Part shown: positions 29,746 through 38,174 of the stretch, piece by piece
Layout of the letters: each line of letters begins with the position of its first letter
How positions within the stretch are numbered: position 1 is the stretch's first letter
Source of the DNA: Paenibacillus elgii NBRC 100335
GTDB taxonomy: Bacteria; Bacillota; Bacilli; Paenibacillales; NBRC-103111
Assembly: GCF_004000865.1 (NCBI RefSeq)
Contig: NZ_BIMB01000063.1
Span: 1 to 42,943, forward strand
Length of the DNA: 42,943 nucleotides
Reading direction: 5' to 3'
Translations under genes and position numbers: made by a program
The notes under the pieces: model-generated
What the model saw: only the letters and a program-made list of their open reading frames with translations
Databases searched by the model: none
What the model was told of the DNA's origin: nothing

Positions 29746-30519
29746 CTAGCTGCCTGCAACGTCCCTCTTCGTGAACAGCAGCCAGGAGATGGCATAGAAT
29801 ACAATCCAATAAGCGGCCAGAACGGCCAGAGAGAAGCCGAGCGTCATCCCGGGGACTAAAGGCTTGCCCCCATGCAAATACGGAGTCAAATCCGTATTGG
29901 CGAACAACAAATATTTGACCCAGGTATATCTGAGCTGCACCAAAATGGTTACGAGCGTTCCGGACACAAACATCAGGAAGATGGAAAGTCCGATCGCTAG
30001 AGAGCTGCTCCGGAAAACGGTCGAAATCATAAAAGCCAGCGTCGCCGTCATCACGATCTCTATGGCCTTGATTCCATATCCTTGAAGGATGGACGGCATC
30101 GTCCCGTCGGGCGCAACCGAGCCGCTGACGCCGAACAGCACAAGCCCCGTAAAATAAGAGATGATCAGCATAAGCAGCAGCAGCTCGACAATGAACAGCA
30201 GCACGGATACGTACTTGGCCAATAAAATTTTGCCGCGGGAGGCCGGGCGGATCAGCAGTAGCTTCACCGTGCCCCACGTAAATTCGGAAGCTACGCTGTC
30301 GCCCGCCACAATGACGGTAAAAATCGTGACGAGCGGAGCGAGACTCGCCGAGAAGCTCATGAATTGAAGAACGTGATTCATCCCCGACTCGAGGACATAC
30401 TTCATCATCGCTCCCATCGAGACGACCGCCAGGACGACAAAAGCGAGCATAATCCATGTCCGCAGACGGGTAAAAATTTTCATCTGTTCGTTCTGTATAA
30501 GGCGAAATACGCTAGACAA
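29746..30519 (-). CDS. ABC-2 type transporter permease
   Basis: A 257-residue membrane protein with about six helices and a long first external loop. The segment EFTWGTVKLLLIRPASRGKILLAK, split between residues 80 and 103, is the typical ABC-2 coupling region of bacitracin/lantibiotic-type and Na+ exporters. The TTG start has GGGAGGG 7 nt upstream, and the gene overlaps the end of the ATPase gene by 8 bp, so the two form one exporter. The substrate is unknown; no two-component system or peptide gene is adjacent. Confidence 0.87.
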   Translation of the reverse strand: MSSVFRLIQNEQMKIFTRLRTWIMLAFVVLAVVSMGAMMKYVLESGMNHVLQFMSFSASLAPLVTIFTVIVAGDSVASEFTWGTVKLLLIRPASRGKILLAKYVSVLLFIVELLLLMLIISYFTGLVLFGVSGSVAPDGTMPSILQGYGIKAIEIVMTATLAFMISTVFRSSSLAIGLSIFLMFVSGTLVTILVQLRYTWVKYLLFANTDLTPYLHGGKPLVPGMTLGFSLAVLAAYWIVFYAISWLLFTKRDVAGS

Positions 30520-31435
30520 TCCGGTTCCCTCCCGTCACTTCGAGGAATTGCTCCTCGAGCGTTTTGGTCAGCGTCCGAATGCCGTAAACCCGGATTCCCG
30601 CCGAAACGAAGCGGGCGTTAAGCTCGGCGGTCGCTTCGCGCCGATTCGGCAGCCATACGACGAGCTCCGAGCCTTCCGTTTTCGCACGATTCGCCTCGCC
30701 AAGCAGCTCCAGAGCCGCATCGGGGCGGTCGACTTCAAATCGGACCTCAACGTCCTCCGTCTCCGAAGGCGCCTCCTTGAACGACCGGACATCGAGCAGC
30801 CGTCCGTTCTGAATAATGGCCACGCGGTCGCACATCAATTCCATCTCCGACAGCAAGTGGCTCGAAACGATGACCGCCAGCCCTTCCTCCGCAGCCAAGC
30901 GGCGCAAATAATCGCGCAGCTCGCGGATTCCCTCGGGGTCCAGACCGTTGGTCGGCTCGTCGAGCACGAGCACCGACGGGCGGTGCAGGATTGCCTGGGC
31001 TACGCCGAGACGCTGCCGCATGCCGAGCGAATACGTTTTGACCTTATCCATAATGCGGTTCTCCAGCTTCACCAGCCGAACCACTTCGTCAATACGCTCT
31101 TTTGTGACATTCGGCATCATCCGGGCAAAATGAACCAGGTTCTGATACCCGGTCATAAACCCGTAAAATTCGGGATTTTCCACAATCGCGCCGACATGAA
31201 GCATCGCTTGCTCGAACCTTGTTTTCACACTGTGTCCCTGAATCAGCACTTCTCCGTTCGTGATGGCCATTAATCCGACCATCATCCGGATCGTTGTCGT
31301 CTTGCCCGCGCCGTTCGGTCCGAGAAAACCGAACACTTCGCCGGGCTTCACCGCGAAGGACAGCCCGTCCACAATCGTTTTGGAGCCGATTTGCTTGGTT
31401 ACCTGCTGCAATTGTACTACCGGAGTCGTTTCCAT
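30512..31435 (-). CDS. ABC transporter ATP-binding protein
   Basis: A 307-residue ATPase. Walker A is GPNGAGKTT (about 43-51), the signature is in YSLGMRQRLGVA, Walker B is LVLDEPTNGLDPEG, and the switch His is in VSSHLLSEME. The C-terminal 80 residues form the extra domain common in BcrA/CcmA-type drug and peptide exporters. The start is the ATG at 31435 (METTPVVQLQ) with GGAGG 5 nt upstream; the frame open to 31510 covers the promoter. It is paired with the overlapping permease gene. Confidence 0.92.
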   Translation of the reverse strand: METTPVVQLQQVTKQIGSKTIVDGLSFAVKPGEVFGFLGPNGAGKTTTIRMMVGLMAITNGEVLIQGHSVKTRFEQAMLHVGAIVENPEFYGFMTGYQNLVHFARMMPNVTKERIDEVVRLVKLENRIMDKVKTYSLGMRQRLGVAQAILHRPSVLVLDEPTNGLDPEGIRELRDYLRRLAAEEGLAVIVSSHLLSEMELMCDRVAIIQNGRLLDVRSFKEAPSETEDVEVRFEVDRPDAALELLGEANRAKTEGSELVVWLPNRREATAELNARFVSAGIRVYGIRTLTKTLEEQFLEVTGGNRIV

Positions 31436-31481
31436 AATGCCTCCATATGTAAAAAATAGGGCATACCTTCCTAACACGGAA

Positions 31482-31510
31482 AGTATACCATACCTGAAAT
31501 CACTGACCAA
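31482..31510 (-). promoter_or_regulatory. Promoter of the ABC-2 exporter operon
   Basis: On the minus strand TTGGTC (plus 31505-31510), 17 bp, and TATACT (plus 31482-31487), about 45 bp before the start codon. Confidence 0.6.
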
Positions 31511-31531
31511 ATTTCGGAACCGGCCGACGCT

Positions 31532-32347
31532 CTACGCCCCGGATTCCTGCTCGTAATACTGCGCCAGGCTGACGATCATGCTGCCCATCCGCTCCTGCTC
31601 AGGTGCAACGACCCGTGCGATACCCTCTTCGCGAAGCGCTTCAGCCGTTACTTTGCCTACTGCCACGGCGACGACACCGCTCGCAAAAGCTTCCTTCACC
31701 CGGTCCGCCATCCCCTGTTCCCGCGCATAAGCCATCAAAAACCGGACCTGCGGAGTGCTGGTGAACGTCACGGCATCGATAGCGCCGCTCACGATTTCAT
31801 TCAGCAGCGTGTCCACCACCTCCAAAGCGGGCGGAACGTGCCGATACGGCAAAATTTCACGGTACGACGCCTGTCGCTCGGTGAGCCATTGGACAAGCCT
31901 TGGCGCGGTGTCACCGTACAGCTGCAGCGCCACCCTTTGCCCTTGAAACTCATAAGGCGCCATCGCCTCGATCAGGCTGGCCGTCGTTCCATCCTCGTCC
32001 CGAACGGCAGGGGTTAGCCCCAGCGTTTTCAAGTAATTGATCGTTTTGTAGCCTCTGGCCGCGATTCGGGCTTGACTCAGCGTTTCGACGAACGCTTCCT
32101 TTTGGCCCATGTCTTCGGCCGCTTGCACCAATAGCTCCGTGCCTATCCCTGTCGTAAGAATTACCCAATCGATCCCCGTCTCGATCAGCCGGGCGATTTC
32201 CGCCTCCACTTGCTCCCGTTCGACGGCAACGGTTCCTTGGGCCGGCCGCAAGATCGGCATCCCGCCCAACTTTTCCACGATGACGCTGAGCTCCGCCGCT
32301 TTCCTCGGTCCAGTAAGCGCAATTCGTTTTCCTGCAAGTCTGCTCAT
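31532..32347 (-). CDS. hemD: Uroporphyrinogen-III synthase family protein
   Basis: A 271-residue two-lobed protein of the HemD fold. Recognisable segments are GKRIALTGPRKAAELSVIVE at the N-terminus, DWVILTTGIGTELLVQAAE, the linker ARGYKT, and DAVTFTSTPQVRFLM with VAVGKVTAEAL in the second half. HemD closes the linear tetrapyrrole hydroxymethylbilane to uroporphyrinogen III. The start is the ATG at 32347 with GGAGG 8 nt upstream. The gene is alone, not in a hem cluster, and longer than typical HemD. It may be a second copy serving a dedicated tetrapyrrole pathway; that is inference. Confidence 0.8.
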   Translation of the reverse strand: MSRLAGKRIALTGPRKAAELSVIVEKLGGMPILRPAQGTVAVEREQVEAEIARLIETGIDWVILTTGIGTELLVQAAEDMGQKEAFVETLSQARIAARGYKTINYLKTLGLTPAVRDEDGTTASLIEAMAPYEFQGQRVALQLYGDTAPRLVQWLTERQASYREILPYRHVPPALEVVDTLLNEIVSGAIDAVTFTSTPQVRFLMAYAREQGMADRVKEAFASGVVAVAVGKVTAEALREEGIARVVAPEQERMGSMIVSLAQYYEQESGA

Positions 32348-32414
32348 CCCGATGCCTCCTTGTGCGGACCTTCTGCCGGTCGCGTATTCCTGCAATGCGT
32401 CACCATATCTGACA

Positions 32415-32430
32415 TATAGTTCGTACTATA
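32415..32430. promoter_or_regulatory. Inverted repeat upstream of the HemD-like gene
   Basis: TATAGT-TCGT-ACTATA, perfect 6-bp arms, 68 bp before the HemD-like start and 126 bp before the divergent wall-protein gene. The left arm read on the minus strand gives TATA-type promoter bases, so it may be an operator. Support is weak. Confidence 0.3.
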
Positions 32431-32555
32431 CTGGAAGATTGCCGTTCAATCAATAGATTTGGAGAAACGAATTTTGGCTTGCCGGTTTAAATTCGGCGAA
32501 AGCGGGCAAATCTAGTACTATCACTCTAGCTTTTTTAAAGGAGGAGCAATAAGGT

Positions 32556-33275
32556 ATGTTAAATAGTCCTCGTATTTCTCGGCTCGCGCTTTGCCTCATT
32601 CTTATCGTCACCGTGGGAGCGGTGGCCGAGCGGTCCGCCTACGCCTACCATACATCTTCGGACCTGGCCGAAACGGCCATGACATCCCAGGAATGGGATG
32701 CGATCCTGCAAAGAGATGCAGAGACTGAATCACAGACGGAAGGTCCTGTCTTGAAGACAATGCCTTCCCCTGTCTCCTATAAAGTGCGCTCGGGCGATAC
32801 GCTTTATCGAATCTCCAGATCGTTCGGAATCCCCGTGGAGACACTGCTAGCCATCAATGGAATCAACGATCCGGGATCGCTCCAGGCAGGACAGCAGCTG
32901 CAGATTCCGTCGGAACAAGCCGGCATTGAGCTGCCTGAAGGACAAGCGAGCATTATACAGCAGGTGCTCACTTCCACGTTAACCGCTTATACCGCGGGAG
33001 TCGAATCGACCGGCAAGAAGCCGTCCCATCCGGAATACGGCATCACCTATAGCGGCAACAAAGCCGAGGAAGGACGCACGATCGCCGTCGATCCTTCGGT
33101 GATCCCGATGGGCTCGACCGTTTTCATCGACGGTATTGGCGTCCGCAAAGCCGAAGATATCGGATCGGCGATCCGCGGCACGCGAATCGACTTGTTCATG
33201 GACGACGTAAAGCAGGCCCGCGACTTCGGCGTGAAGAAAAATGTGAAGGTATACGTGCTTGAAGGTACGGCGTAA
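32556..33275 (+). CDS. Secreted LysM and 3D-domain cell-wall protein
   Basis: A 239-residue exported protein. The signal peptide (1-30) ends at AYA. A single LysM peptidoglycan-binding domain (74-118, SYKVRSGDTLYRISRSFG) is followed by a C-terminal 3D domain (about 142-236). The three conserved aspartates are Asp179 (IAVDPSVIPMG), Asp201 (AEDIGSAI) and Asp212 (RIDLFMDD). The 3D domain resembles the MltA/Rpf-like muralytic fold, so this is probably a wall-cleaving or spore-wall enzyme of the YocH/YuiC type. AAAGGAGGAG precedes the ATG with a rather long spacing. It diverges from the HemD-like gene. Confidence 0.9.
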   Translation: MLNSPRISRLALCLILIVTVGAVAERSAYAYHTSSDLAETAMTSQEWDAILQRDAETESQTEGPVLKTMPSPVSYKVRSGDTLYRISRSFGIPVETLLAINGINDPGSLQAGQQLQIPSEQAGIELPEGQASIIQQVLTSTLTAYTAGVESTGKKPSHPEYGITYSGNKAEEGRTIAVDPSVIPMGSTVFIDGIGVRKAEDIGSAIRGTRIDLFMDDVKQARDFGVKKNVKVYVLEGTA

Positions 33276-33283
33276 ATAAAGGC

Positions 33284-33334
33284 AAAAAAAGCAGGCTGCT
33301 TGATCAATTTTTAATCAAGTAGCCTGCTTTTTTT
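33284..33334. terminator. Bidirectional terminator between converging secreted-protein genes
   Basis: AAAAAAAGCAGGC...GCCTGCTTTTTTT, with CTTGAT/ATCAAG extending the stem. It has strong U tracts on both strands. Confidence 0.93.
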
Positions 33335-33336
33335 GT

Positions 33337-33741
33337 TTATTTCCAAGTTAGATTTACCTTTTGACCGGGTGTGGTATATTTTACATAATTTCCATTGGGA
33401 TCTGTTTGTCTAAGCAGTCTACCATTTTTATCGTATGCCCGAACCCACAGCTTATACACGGTACCTAATTTCGCATCTCCATAAGTCATCCCATTGCCGG
33501 AAGTTTCTACAGTTACTATTGAATTGTCGCTTGTATTTAAGATTACTATGACGTACTCATATGCGCCGGTTACAGTTTGAAACTCCATGCCAAGTCCGTA
33601 AGGAGCAAATTCATCGATAGACTCGGAAGCTACAACGGTTGAACGAATCGCATTCGGTGCCAACTGTTCTGCATTTGCAGCGTTGGCGATGGATGTAAGG
33701 GATAACGCCGAAAGTACAGCCAAAGATACGATTTTTTTCAT
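33337..33741 (-). CDS. AT-rich secreted protein of unknown function
   Basis: A 134-residue exported protein. The signal peptide MKKIVSLAVLSALSLTSIANAANA is split at the predicted AxA cleavage near residue 24. The mature part is beta-rich and ends with VYKLWVRAYDKNGRLL and KVNLTWK, a pattern like a fibronectin type III-type sandwich; this is only a resemblance. The ATG at 33741 has GAGGAG 8 nt upstream, better than the ATG at 33747. Base composition is clearly more AT-rich than in neighbouring genes, suggesting recent acquisition. It has its own promoter. Confidence 0.75.
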   Translation of the reverse strand: MKKIVSLAVLSALSLTSIANAANAEQLAPNAIRSTVVASESIDEFAPYGLGMEFQTVTGAYEYVIVILNTSDNSIVTVETSGNGMTYGDAKLGTVYKLWVRAYDKNGRLLRQTDPNGNYVKYTTPGQKVNLTWK

Positions 33742-33798
33742 GACCATGACTCCTCGTATATATTATTGGTTCCCAGAAACTATTCCCATGTTACAACT

Positions 33799-33826
33799 TT
33801 TATAGTGATTTATGTTTATTTTTCAA
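33799..33826 (-). promoter_or_regulatory. Promoter of the AT-rich secreted protein gene
   Basis: On the minus strand TTGAAA (plus 33821-33826), 16 bp, TATAAA (plus 33799-33804), 58 bp before the start codon. Confidence 0.5.
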
Positions 33827-33898
33827 TATCTGGTCAAAAACAAGAGTTATCTTGCAAAAAAGTTGTCGAATTCCAACATACCGCCGTCATCGCTTTCA

Positions 33899-34963
33899 TC
33901 AACCGCCGTACTTTTCCCGCAGCCCGCGAATGCGGCTCATAACATCTTTTCCAATCGCAGCCTCGAATTCCTGATAGATCGGCTCCCATCGCTGCATCCA
34001 CTCGCGGCGCTCCTCCGGCGTTTGAACATGAATTTCCAGTCCCCCCTGATGGCGCAGCTCTTCAAGCTGGCGGCGGTTCATCTCGATCGCATTCTCATTG
34101 GCCCAATGCGCCGTTTCTTCCAGCGCTTCTAGTAAGGGCTTCTTGACATCTCCCGGCAGCTTGTCCCAGAACGATTTGTTCATCAGCACCGTATACCCGA
34201 GATATCCGTGGTTGCTGATGGTCATATATTTTTGCACTTGATAAAACTTTTTCGTGCGGATGTTGGAAATCGTATTCTCTTCGCCGTCCACGACGCCCGA
34301 CTCCAGGCCGCGGTAAACTTCGTTGAACGGAATCGGCGTCGTTTTTGCATCAAACTGTCGAAACTGCGCTTCGATCACTTTACTCGGCAAAATGCGAAAG
34401 CGCTGTTCTTTGAAATCCGAAGGATGGATCAGCGGCCCCCTATTGGAAGTCATTTGTTTGAAGCCGTTGCCCCAATAGGACAAGCCGACCAAATTTTTGC
34501 TTGCCAGCTTATCAAACAGCAGCTTCCCGAGCTCGCCGTCAAACGCCTCCTGTACCGCTTCATCGCTCACGAACGCATACGGCAGGTCAAACGTCAGCCA
34601 TGCCGGAACATGCTCGGACACATTGGCAAACGAAGGGGCGATCATCTGCACGTTACCGCGCATAAGCGCGTCCATTTCGTCGGTATCGTTATACAGAACG
34701 GCATTCGGGAACACTTCGACCTTCACGCGGCGGTCTGTTTTTTCGGACATCAGGCGGGCAAACCTTTGGGCCGCCAAGCCTTTTGGCGTATTTTCGGCAA
34801 CGACATGGCTGAATTTAATGACCAGCGCCTGATCGAAGCCTTCTTGCTCATCATCCGCGACGTCGGATGTGGTCGAAAATCCGGGATAAAAACCGATCGC
34901 CACGGCAGCGGCAAGTCCGATTAATACAACAAGCAGCGTTCCGAGCAAAGGCCTCACGCCCAT
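33899..34963 (-). CDS. dctB: C4-dicarboxylate-binding protein (DctP family)
   Basis: A 354-residue extracytoplasmic binding protein of the TRAP DctP family, anchored or exported by an N-terminal hydrophobic segment (6-26) without a lipobox. Family motifs include IKFSHVVAENTPKGLAAQRF, FRILPSKVIEAQFRQFDA, and the IPFNEVYRGLESGVVDGEEN block that contacts the carboxylate. No TRAP permease is nearby. Instead it sits beside dctS, dctR and dctP, as DctB does in Bacillus subtilis, where it works with the DctS sensor. Here it is divergent from them. The ATG at 34963 is only 3 nt from GGAGG; a GTG at 34957 has better spacing. Confidence 0.9.
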   Translation of the reverse strand: MGVRPLLGTLLVVLIGLAAAVAIGFYPGFSTTSDVADDEQEGFDQALVIKFSHVVAENTPKGLAAQRFARLMSEKTDRRVKVEVFPNAVLYNDTDEMDALMRGNVQMIAPSFANVSEHVPAWLTFDLPYAFVSDEAVQEAFDGELGKLLFDKLASKNLVGLSYWGNGFKQMTSNRGPLIHPSDFKEQRFRILPSKVIEAQFRQFDAKTTPIPFNEVYRGLESGVVDGEENTISNIRTKKFYQVQKYMTISNHGYLGYTVLMNKSFWDKLPGDVKKPLLEALEETAHWANENAIEMNRRQLEELRHQGGLEIHVQTPEERREWMQRWEPIYQEFEAAIGKDVMSRIRGLREKYGG

Positions 34964-34977
34964 TCACCTCCGGAGTG

Positions 34978-34989
34978 TCATGATCATGA
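34978..34989. promoter_or_regulatory. 12-bp palindrome upstream of dctB
   Basis: The sequence TCATGATCATGA is a perfect palindrome 14 bp before the dctB start, between the ribosome site and a GTGACA -35-like hexamer. It may be an operator. The binding protein is unknown. Confidence 0.3.
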
Positions 34990-35115
34990 TGTACAATACC
35001 ATATGTCACCGCCTAACTCAATGAAGACTATACAGCCGAACATGAATTTTGAAGAAACGGTTAAACTAAAGAAAACGCGGACGATTCCCCGCAAACGAAG
35101 GAGGTTTCAGACGAG

Positions 35116-35577
35116 ATGCCGGCAAGATTCGTACGGGGTCTGCTTTGGTGCCTTCTGCTGATGCCGATCGTATTGACGGGCTGCGGCGGCGGAAAAAAAC
35201 AAGAGCAGCAACAGAGTAAAAAACAGCAGCAAAATAAGCCGAGCGGGACGATGCTTCAACAGCAGTTGAAGCTGTATCAGGATATAAAAAAGAACGAGCA
35301 CGAACAGCAGGAAAAGATCCGCAAAGAAGAAAAAAAGCAGCTGAAAAAGCTGCAAAAGGATCAGCAAAAAATGTTGAAGCGGGAACTCGAATTCCAAGAA
35401 AAAGTTCGCATGGGAGGCAACCCGTGGGCTGGCGGCAAAAAGGAAAAGCAGCAGTCCAAGCAGCAAGAAGGCAAAGCCGGGACGAAAAAAGAAGAATCGA
35501 CCGACAAGAAAAACAAATCCCCGGAGCAGCAGCAAGGGAAAGGGAAGGAAGAGAAAAAGAAGATGCCGGGAGGATAA
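35116..35577 (+). CDS. Lys/Gln-rich coiled-coil lipoprotein
   Basis: A 153-residue putative lipoprotein. The signal sequence ends in the lipobox LTGC (Cys23), followed by GGG. The rest is extremely biased to Lys, Gln and Glu, with a predicted long coiled coil (about 48-95, LKLYQDIKKNEHEQQEKIRK) and a disordered Lys/Glu/Gln tail ending MPGG. AAGGAGG lies 11 nt before the ATG, and a terminator follows 32 bp after the stop. It is unrelated to any Dct component I know but is placed between dctB and dctS. The opposite strand is also open in this low-complexity stretch, so the lipobox and the ribosome site decide the call. Confidence 0.7.
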   Translation: MPARFVRGLLWCLLLMPIVLTGCGGGKKQEQQQSKKQQQNKPSGTMLQQQLKLYQDIKKNEHEQQEKIRKEEKKQLKKLQKDQQKMLKRELEFQEKVRMGGNPWAGGKKEKQQSKQQEGKAGTKKEESTDKKNKSPEQQQGKGKEEKKKMPGG

Positions 35578-35609
35578 TTCCTTCCGATTCCATACGTATC
35601 CGCTTATCG

Positions 35610-35661
35610 ACAGCCCGTCCCCGCTCCATCCCGGTTGCGGAAGACAGGGCTGTTTTGTTTT
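35610..35661 (+). terminator. Terminator after the Lys/Gln-rich lipoprotein gene
   Basis: ACAGCCC/GGGCTGT, with GTC/GAC partly extending the stem, then TTTTGTTTT. Confidence 0.75.
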
Positions 35662-35687
35662 CCATCCGCAGCTTCCTGTTGTATGAT
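35659..35687 (+). promoter_or_regulatory. Candidate promoter of dctS-dctR
   Basis: TTTCCA (35659-35664), 17 bp, TATGAT (35682-35687), directly after the preceding terminator and 33 bp before dctS. Confidence 0.45.
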
Positions 35688-35719
35688 AATATATCGTAGA
35701 AAGGTGGGCGGGACGGATT

Positions 35720-37300
35720 ATGCTGCAGCGCTTGAAAATCAACTGGAAAATCGCGATTTTGTCGTTCGGCATCGTCCTGTTCTCGCTCTGTATCGGAGGG
35801 ACGATACTCCTTGGCAGCATCGTCCGACTGAAAGAGGAAGAGCTTGGGCGGCGGCTGCTTGTGACCGCTCGCACCGTAGCGCAGATGCCGGAGATCGTCT
35901 CCGGCATTGCGGACCCCGGAATGCGCGACGGCATCCAGCTTGCCGCCGAGCGCATTCGCATCATCAACGACGTGACCTACGTCGTCGTGATGGATATGCA
36001 CCGGCTGCGGCTGTCGCATCCGGTGGAAAGCAAAATCGGCACCGTTTCGTCCGGCGCCGACGAAGGCCCCGCCTTTGCCGAGCACACTTACGTGTCCAAG
36101 GCGGAGGGCGAGCTCGGCACGGCGCTGCGCGCCTTCGTGCCGATTATGAACGCCGAGCATGCACAGGTCGGCGTCGCGCTCGTCGGTCGCATCCAGCCGA
36201 CCGTCGGGCAGGTGCTGCTGGACCTGTCGAGTCAAGCCTACGTCGTGCTGCTTATCTCCCTGCTCTTCGGGCTGTGGGGATCGTGGAAGCTCGCCCAGCA
36301 TATCAAGCGGCAGATGTTCGAGCTGGAGCCACACGAAATTGCCGCGCTGCTGCTCGAACGTACGGCGACGTTCAACGCGATGCACGAGGGAGTCATTGCC
36401 ATCGATAAGTCCGAACGCATCACGATTTTCAACGAGAAGGCGAAACAGATGCTCAAAGTATCGGGCGACGTCGTCGGCAAGTCGATCTGGGAGGTGCTCC
36501 CCGATACGCGGCTGCCCGAAATATTAGAGCTTAATCATCCGATCTTCAATCAAGAGCTGGTCATTCAAGGCACACCGATCATGAGCAACCGGGTGCCAGT
36601 TACCGTAGGCGGACAAACCGTCGGCGCCGTCGCCATATTTCAAGACCGGACGGAAGTGACGCGGATGGCCGAAGAGCTAACTGGCGTCCGGACCTTCGTC
36701 GATGCGCTGCGCGTGCAAAACCACGAATACATGAACAAGCTGCATACGATCGGCGGCTTGATTCAGCTCGGCAGCAACGAGAAAGCGCTTGACTACTTGT
36801 TCGAGATGACCGAACAGAAAGAAGAGTTGACCCGTTTTCTGGACAGCCGCATTCATAACGAAAGCTTGACCGGTCTGCTTCTTGGTAAAGTCAGCCGCGG
36901 CCGCGAGCTTGGTATTGAGGTGACAATCGACCGGGAAAGTCGGCTGGAGCGGTTTCCCGAACGGCTGGATCATCACGATTTCGTCATTCTGCTCGGCAAC
37001 CTCCTGGAAAATGCTTTTGACGCCTTGCATCATCAAACCAAGGAGAACAAACATATCTTTATCAGCCTTGAACAAGATGACGAGGTGCTGTCCGTCCTCG
37101 TTGAAGACAATGGCTGCGGCATGGAGGAGTCCGTCAAAGCCCGCATCTTCGAGCATGGTTTTACAACTAAAGGCGGCGGCGAACGCGGAATCGGCCTCCA
37201 TCTGATCGACGGTATCGTGCGGAAAGGCGGCGGCTCGATTCAGATCGAATCGGCCCCGGGAGAAGGAACGACGTTCATCATTACGTTCCCGATGCAGTAA
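35720..37300 (+). CDS. dctS: Sensor histidine kinase DctS (CitA/DcuS family)
   Basis: A 526-residue membrane kinase. Two membrane helices (13-35 and 172-190) flank an extracellular PAS-like sensor (36-170) of the citrate/C4-dicarboxylate type. A cytoplasmic PAS domain (about 215-315) is followed by the kinase core. The phospho-acceptor His335 is in VQNHEYMNKLHTIGGLIQLG, the distinctive CitA/DcuS H-box. The ATP-binding N box is NLLENAFDAL, followed by DNGCGM and the G2 loop GERGIGLHL. It precedes dctR by about 55 bp. By analogy with Bacillus it senses fumarate, succinate or malate, probably together with DctB. Confidence 0.93.
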   Translation: MLQRLKINWKIAILSFGIVLFSLCIGGTILLGSIVRLKEEELGRRLLVTARTVAQMPEIVSGIADPGMRDGIQLAAERIRIINDVTYVVVMDMHRLRLSHPVESKIGTVSSGADEGPAFAEHTYVSKAEGELGTALRAFVPIMNAEHAQVGVALVGRIQPTVGQVLLDLSSQAYVVLLISLLFGLWGSWKLAQHIKRQMFELEPHEIAALLLERTATFNAMHEGVIAIDKSERITIFNEKAKQMLKVSGDVVGKSIWEVLPDTRLPEILELNHPIFNQELVIQGTPIMSNRVPVTVGGQTVGAVAIFQDRTEVTRMAEELTGVRTFVDALRVQNHEYMNKLHTIGGLIQLGSNEKALDYLFEMTEQKEELTRFLDSRIHNESLTGLLLGKVSRGRELGIEVTIDRESRLERFPERLDHHDFVILLGNLLENAFDALHHQTKENKHIFISLEQDDEVLSVLVEDNGCGMEESVKARIFEHGFTTKGGGERGIGLHLIDGIVRKGGGSIQIESAPGEGTTFIITFPMQ

Positions 37301-37355
37301 TTTTTGCAGCTCGATGCCCTTACTTTATGGTGAAAGCGAGGAGATGATAAGCAAC

Positions 37356-38102
37356 ATGGAAGACGATATGAACAAAGTCAAGCGGGACACTCTCCGCGTC
37401 CTGCTGATTGAAGACGATCCGATGGTACAGGAGGTCAACAGTCAATTCGTCGAGCGAGTGGAAGGCTTTCGTGTCGTCGGCATCGCCTCCAGCGGGGATG
37501 AAGGCTTACGCATGGTGAAGGAGCTGCAGCCGGATCTGGTTATCCTCGATATTTTCATGCCGGTGCGGGACGGCATCGAGACGCTGCTGGAGCTCCGCCG
37601 AAATCAAGCCCCCGTCGATGTTATGGTGATCAGCGCGGCCAACGATATGCGAACCATCGAGCGGATGCTTCAGAACGGGGCCGTCGATTACATTATGAAA
37701 CCGTTTAAATTCGAACGGGTGAAGCAGGCGCTTGAGCATTACAAGCAGATGAAGTCAGCGCTCGACAGCGGCCGCCCCGCTTCTCAATCCGAGCTGGACC
37801 GGCTGCTATTCGGAAGAACGCAGGATGCGTCTTCGCCAGAAGGGCAAAAGGAAGAGCCGCCGGAGTTACCCAAAGGGCTTCAAGCCGTAACCCTCAAACA
37901 GATTGTGCAATTTCTGGTCCTGCAATCGGAGGCGCTTTCAGCGGAGGAGGTCGCCGAAGGCGTCGGCATCGCCAGAGTGACGGCCAGACGCTATCTCGAT
38001 TATTTGGAGAAGAGCGGTCAAGTCCGTCTTGACCTCCAATACGGGGTCGGCCGCCCCGTCAATAAATACAGATTATCCTCTCCGCATGGCGGATCGCGTT
38101 AA
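37356..38102 (+). CDS. dctR: Response regulator DctR (CitB family)
   Basis: About 248 residues. The receiver domain (residues about 12-130) has LLIEDDPMV, phospho-acceptor Asp65 (LVILDIFMPVRDG), and Lys in YIMKPFKFERV. After a Pro/Ser-rich linker the C-terminal helix-turn-helix (about 185-245) has ALSAEEVAEGVGIARVTARR and YLDYLEKSGQV, typical of the CitB/DcuR family. GAGGAG lies 12 nt before the ATG at 37356. The frame extends to 37314, and ATGs at 37344 and 37368 are alternatives. It is the partner of DctS and presumably activates dctP. The stop codon region forms one arm of a terminator. Confidence 0.92.
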   Translation: MEDDMNKVKRDTLRVLLIEDDPMVQEVNSQFVERVEGFRVVGIASSGDEGLRMVKELQPDLVILDIFMPVRDGIETLLELRRNQAPVDVMVISAANDMRTIERMLQNGAVDYIMKPFKFERVKQALEHYKQMKSALDSGRPASQSELDRLLFGRTQDASSPEGQKEEPPELPKGLQAVTLKQIVQFLVLQSEALSAEEVAEGVGIARVTARRYLDYLEKSGQVRLDLQYGVGRPVNKYRLSSPHGGSR

Positions 38103-38125
38103 CGAACAACGCGGTCCGTTTTTTT
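38090..38125 (+). terminator. Terminator after dctR
   Basis: CGGATCGCGTT pairs with AACGCGGTCCG (11 bp, one G-T) and is followed by TTTTTTT. The 5' arm includes the last codons of dctR. It isolates dctP under its own promoter. Confidence 0.88.
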
Positions 38126-38138
38126 GTGCGCTCTTAAG

Positions 38139-38171
38139 ACCAAAAAGACCAAAACAACCAATATGTCCAAA
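38139..38171 (+). promoter_or_regulatory. Four 9-bp direct repeats, candidate DctR binding site
   Basis: ACCAAA-like units begin at 38139, 38148, 38157 and 38166, exactly 9 bp apart (ACCAAAAAG, ACCAAAACA, ACCAATATG, TCCAAATGA). They lie just upstream of the dctP -35 element, where an activator would bind. Assignment to DctR is inference from position. Confidence 0.5.
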
Positions 38172-38174
38172 TGA

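Noticed and set aside
33885..33898. cre-like TGAAAGCGATGACG on the minus strand after dctB
   Set aside because: It lies just beyond the dctB stop, where a CcpA site has no evident promoter to control, and it misses the final consensus base.
35066..36385. 439-codon minus-strand frame
   Set aside because: It covers the lipoprotein and dctS in antisense; the low-complexity Lys/Gln stretch keeps the opposite strand open. The plus-strand genes have proper starts and domains.
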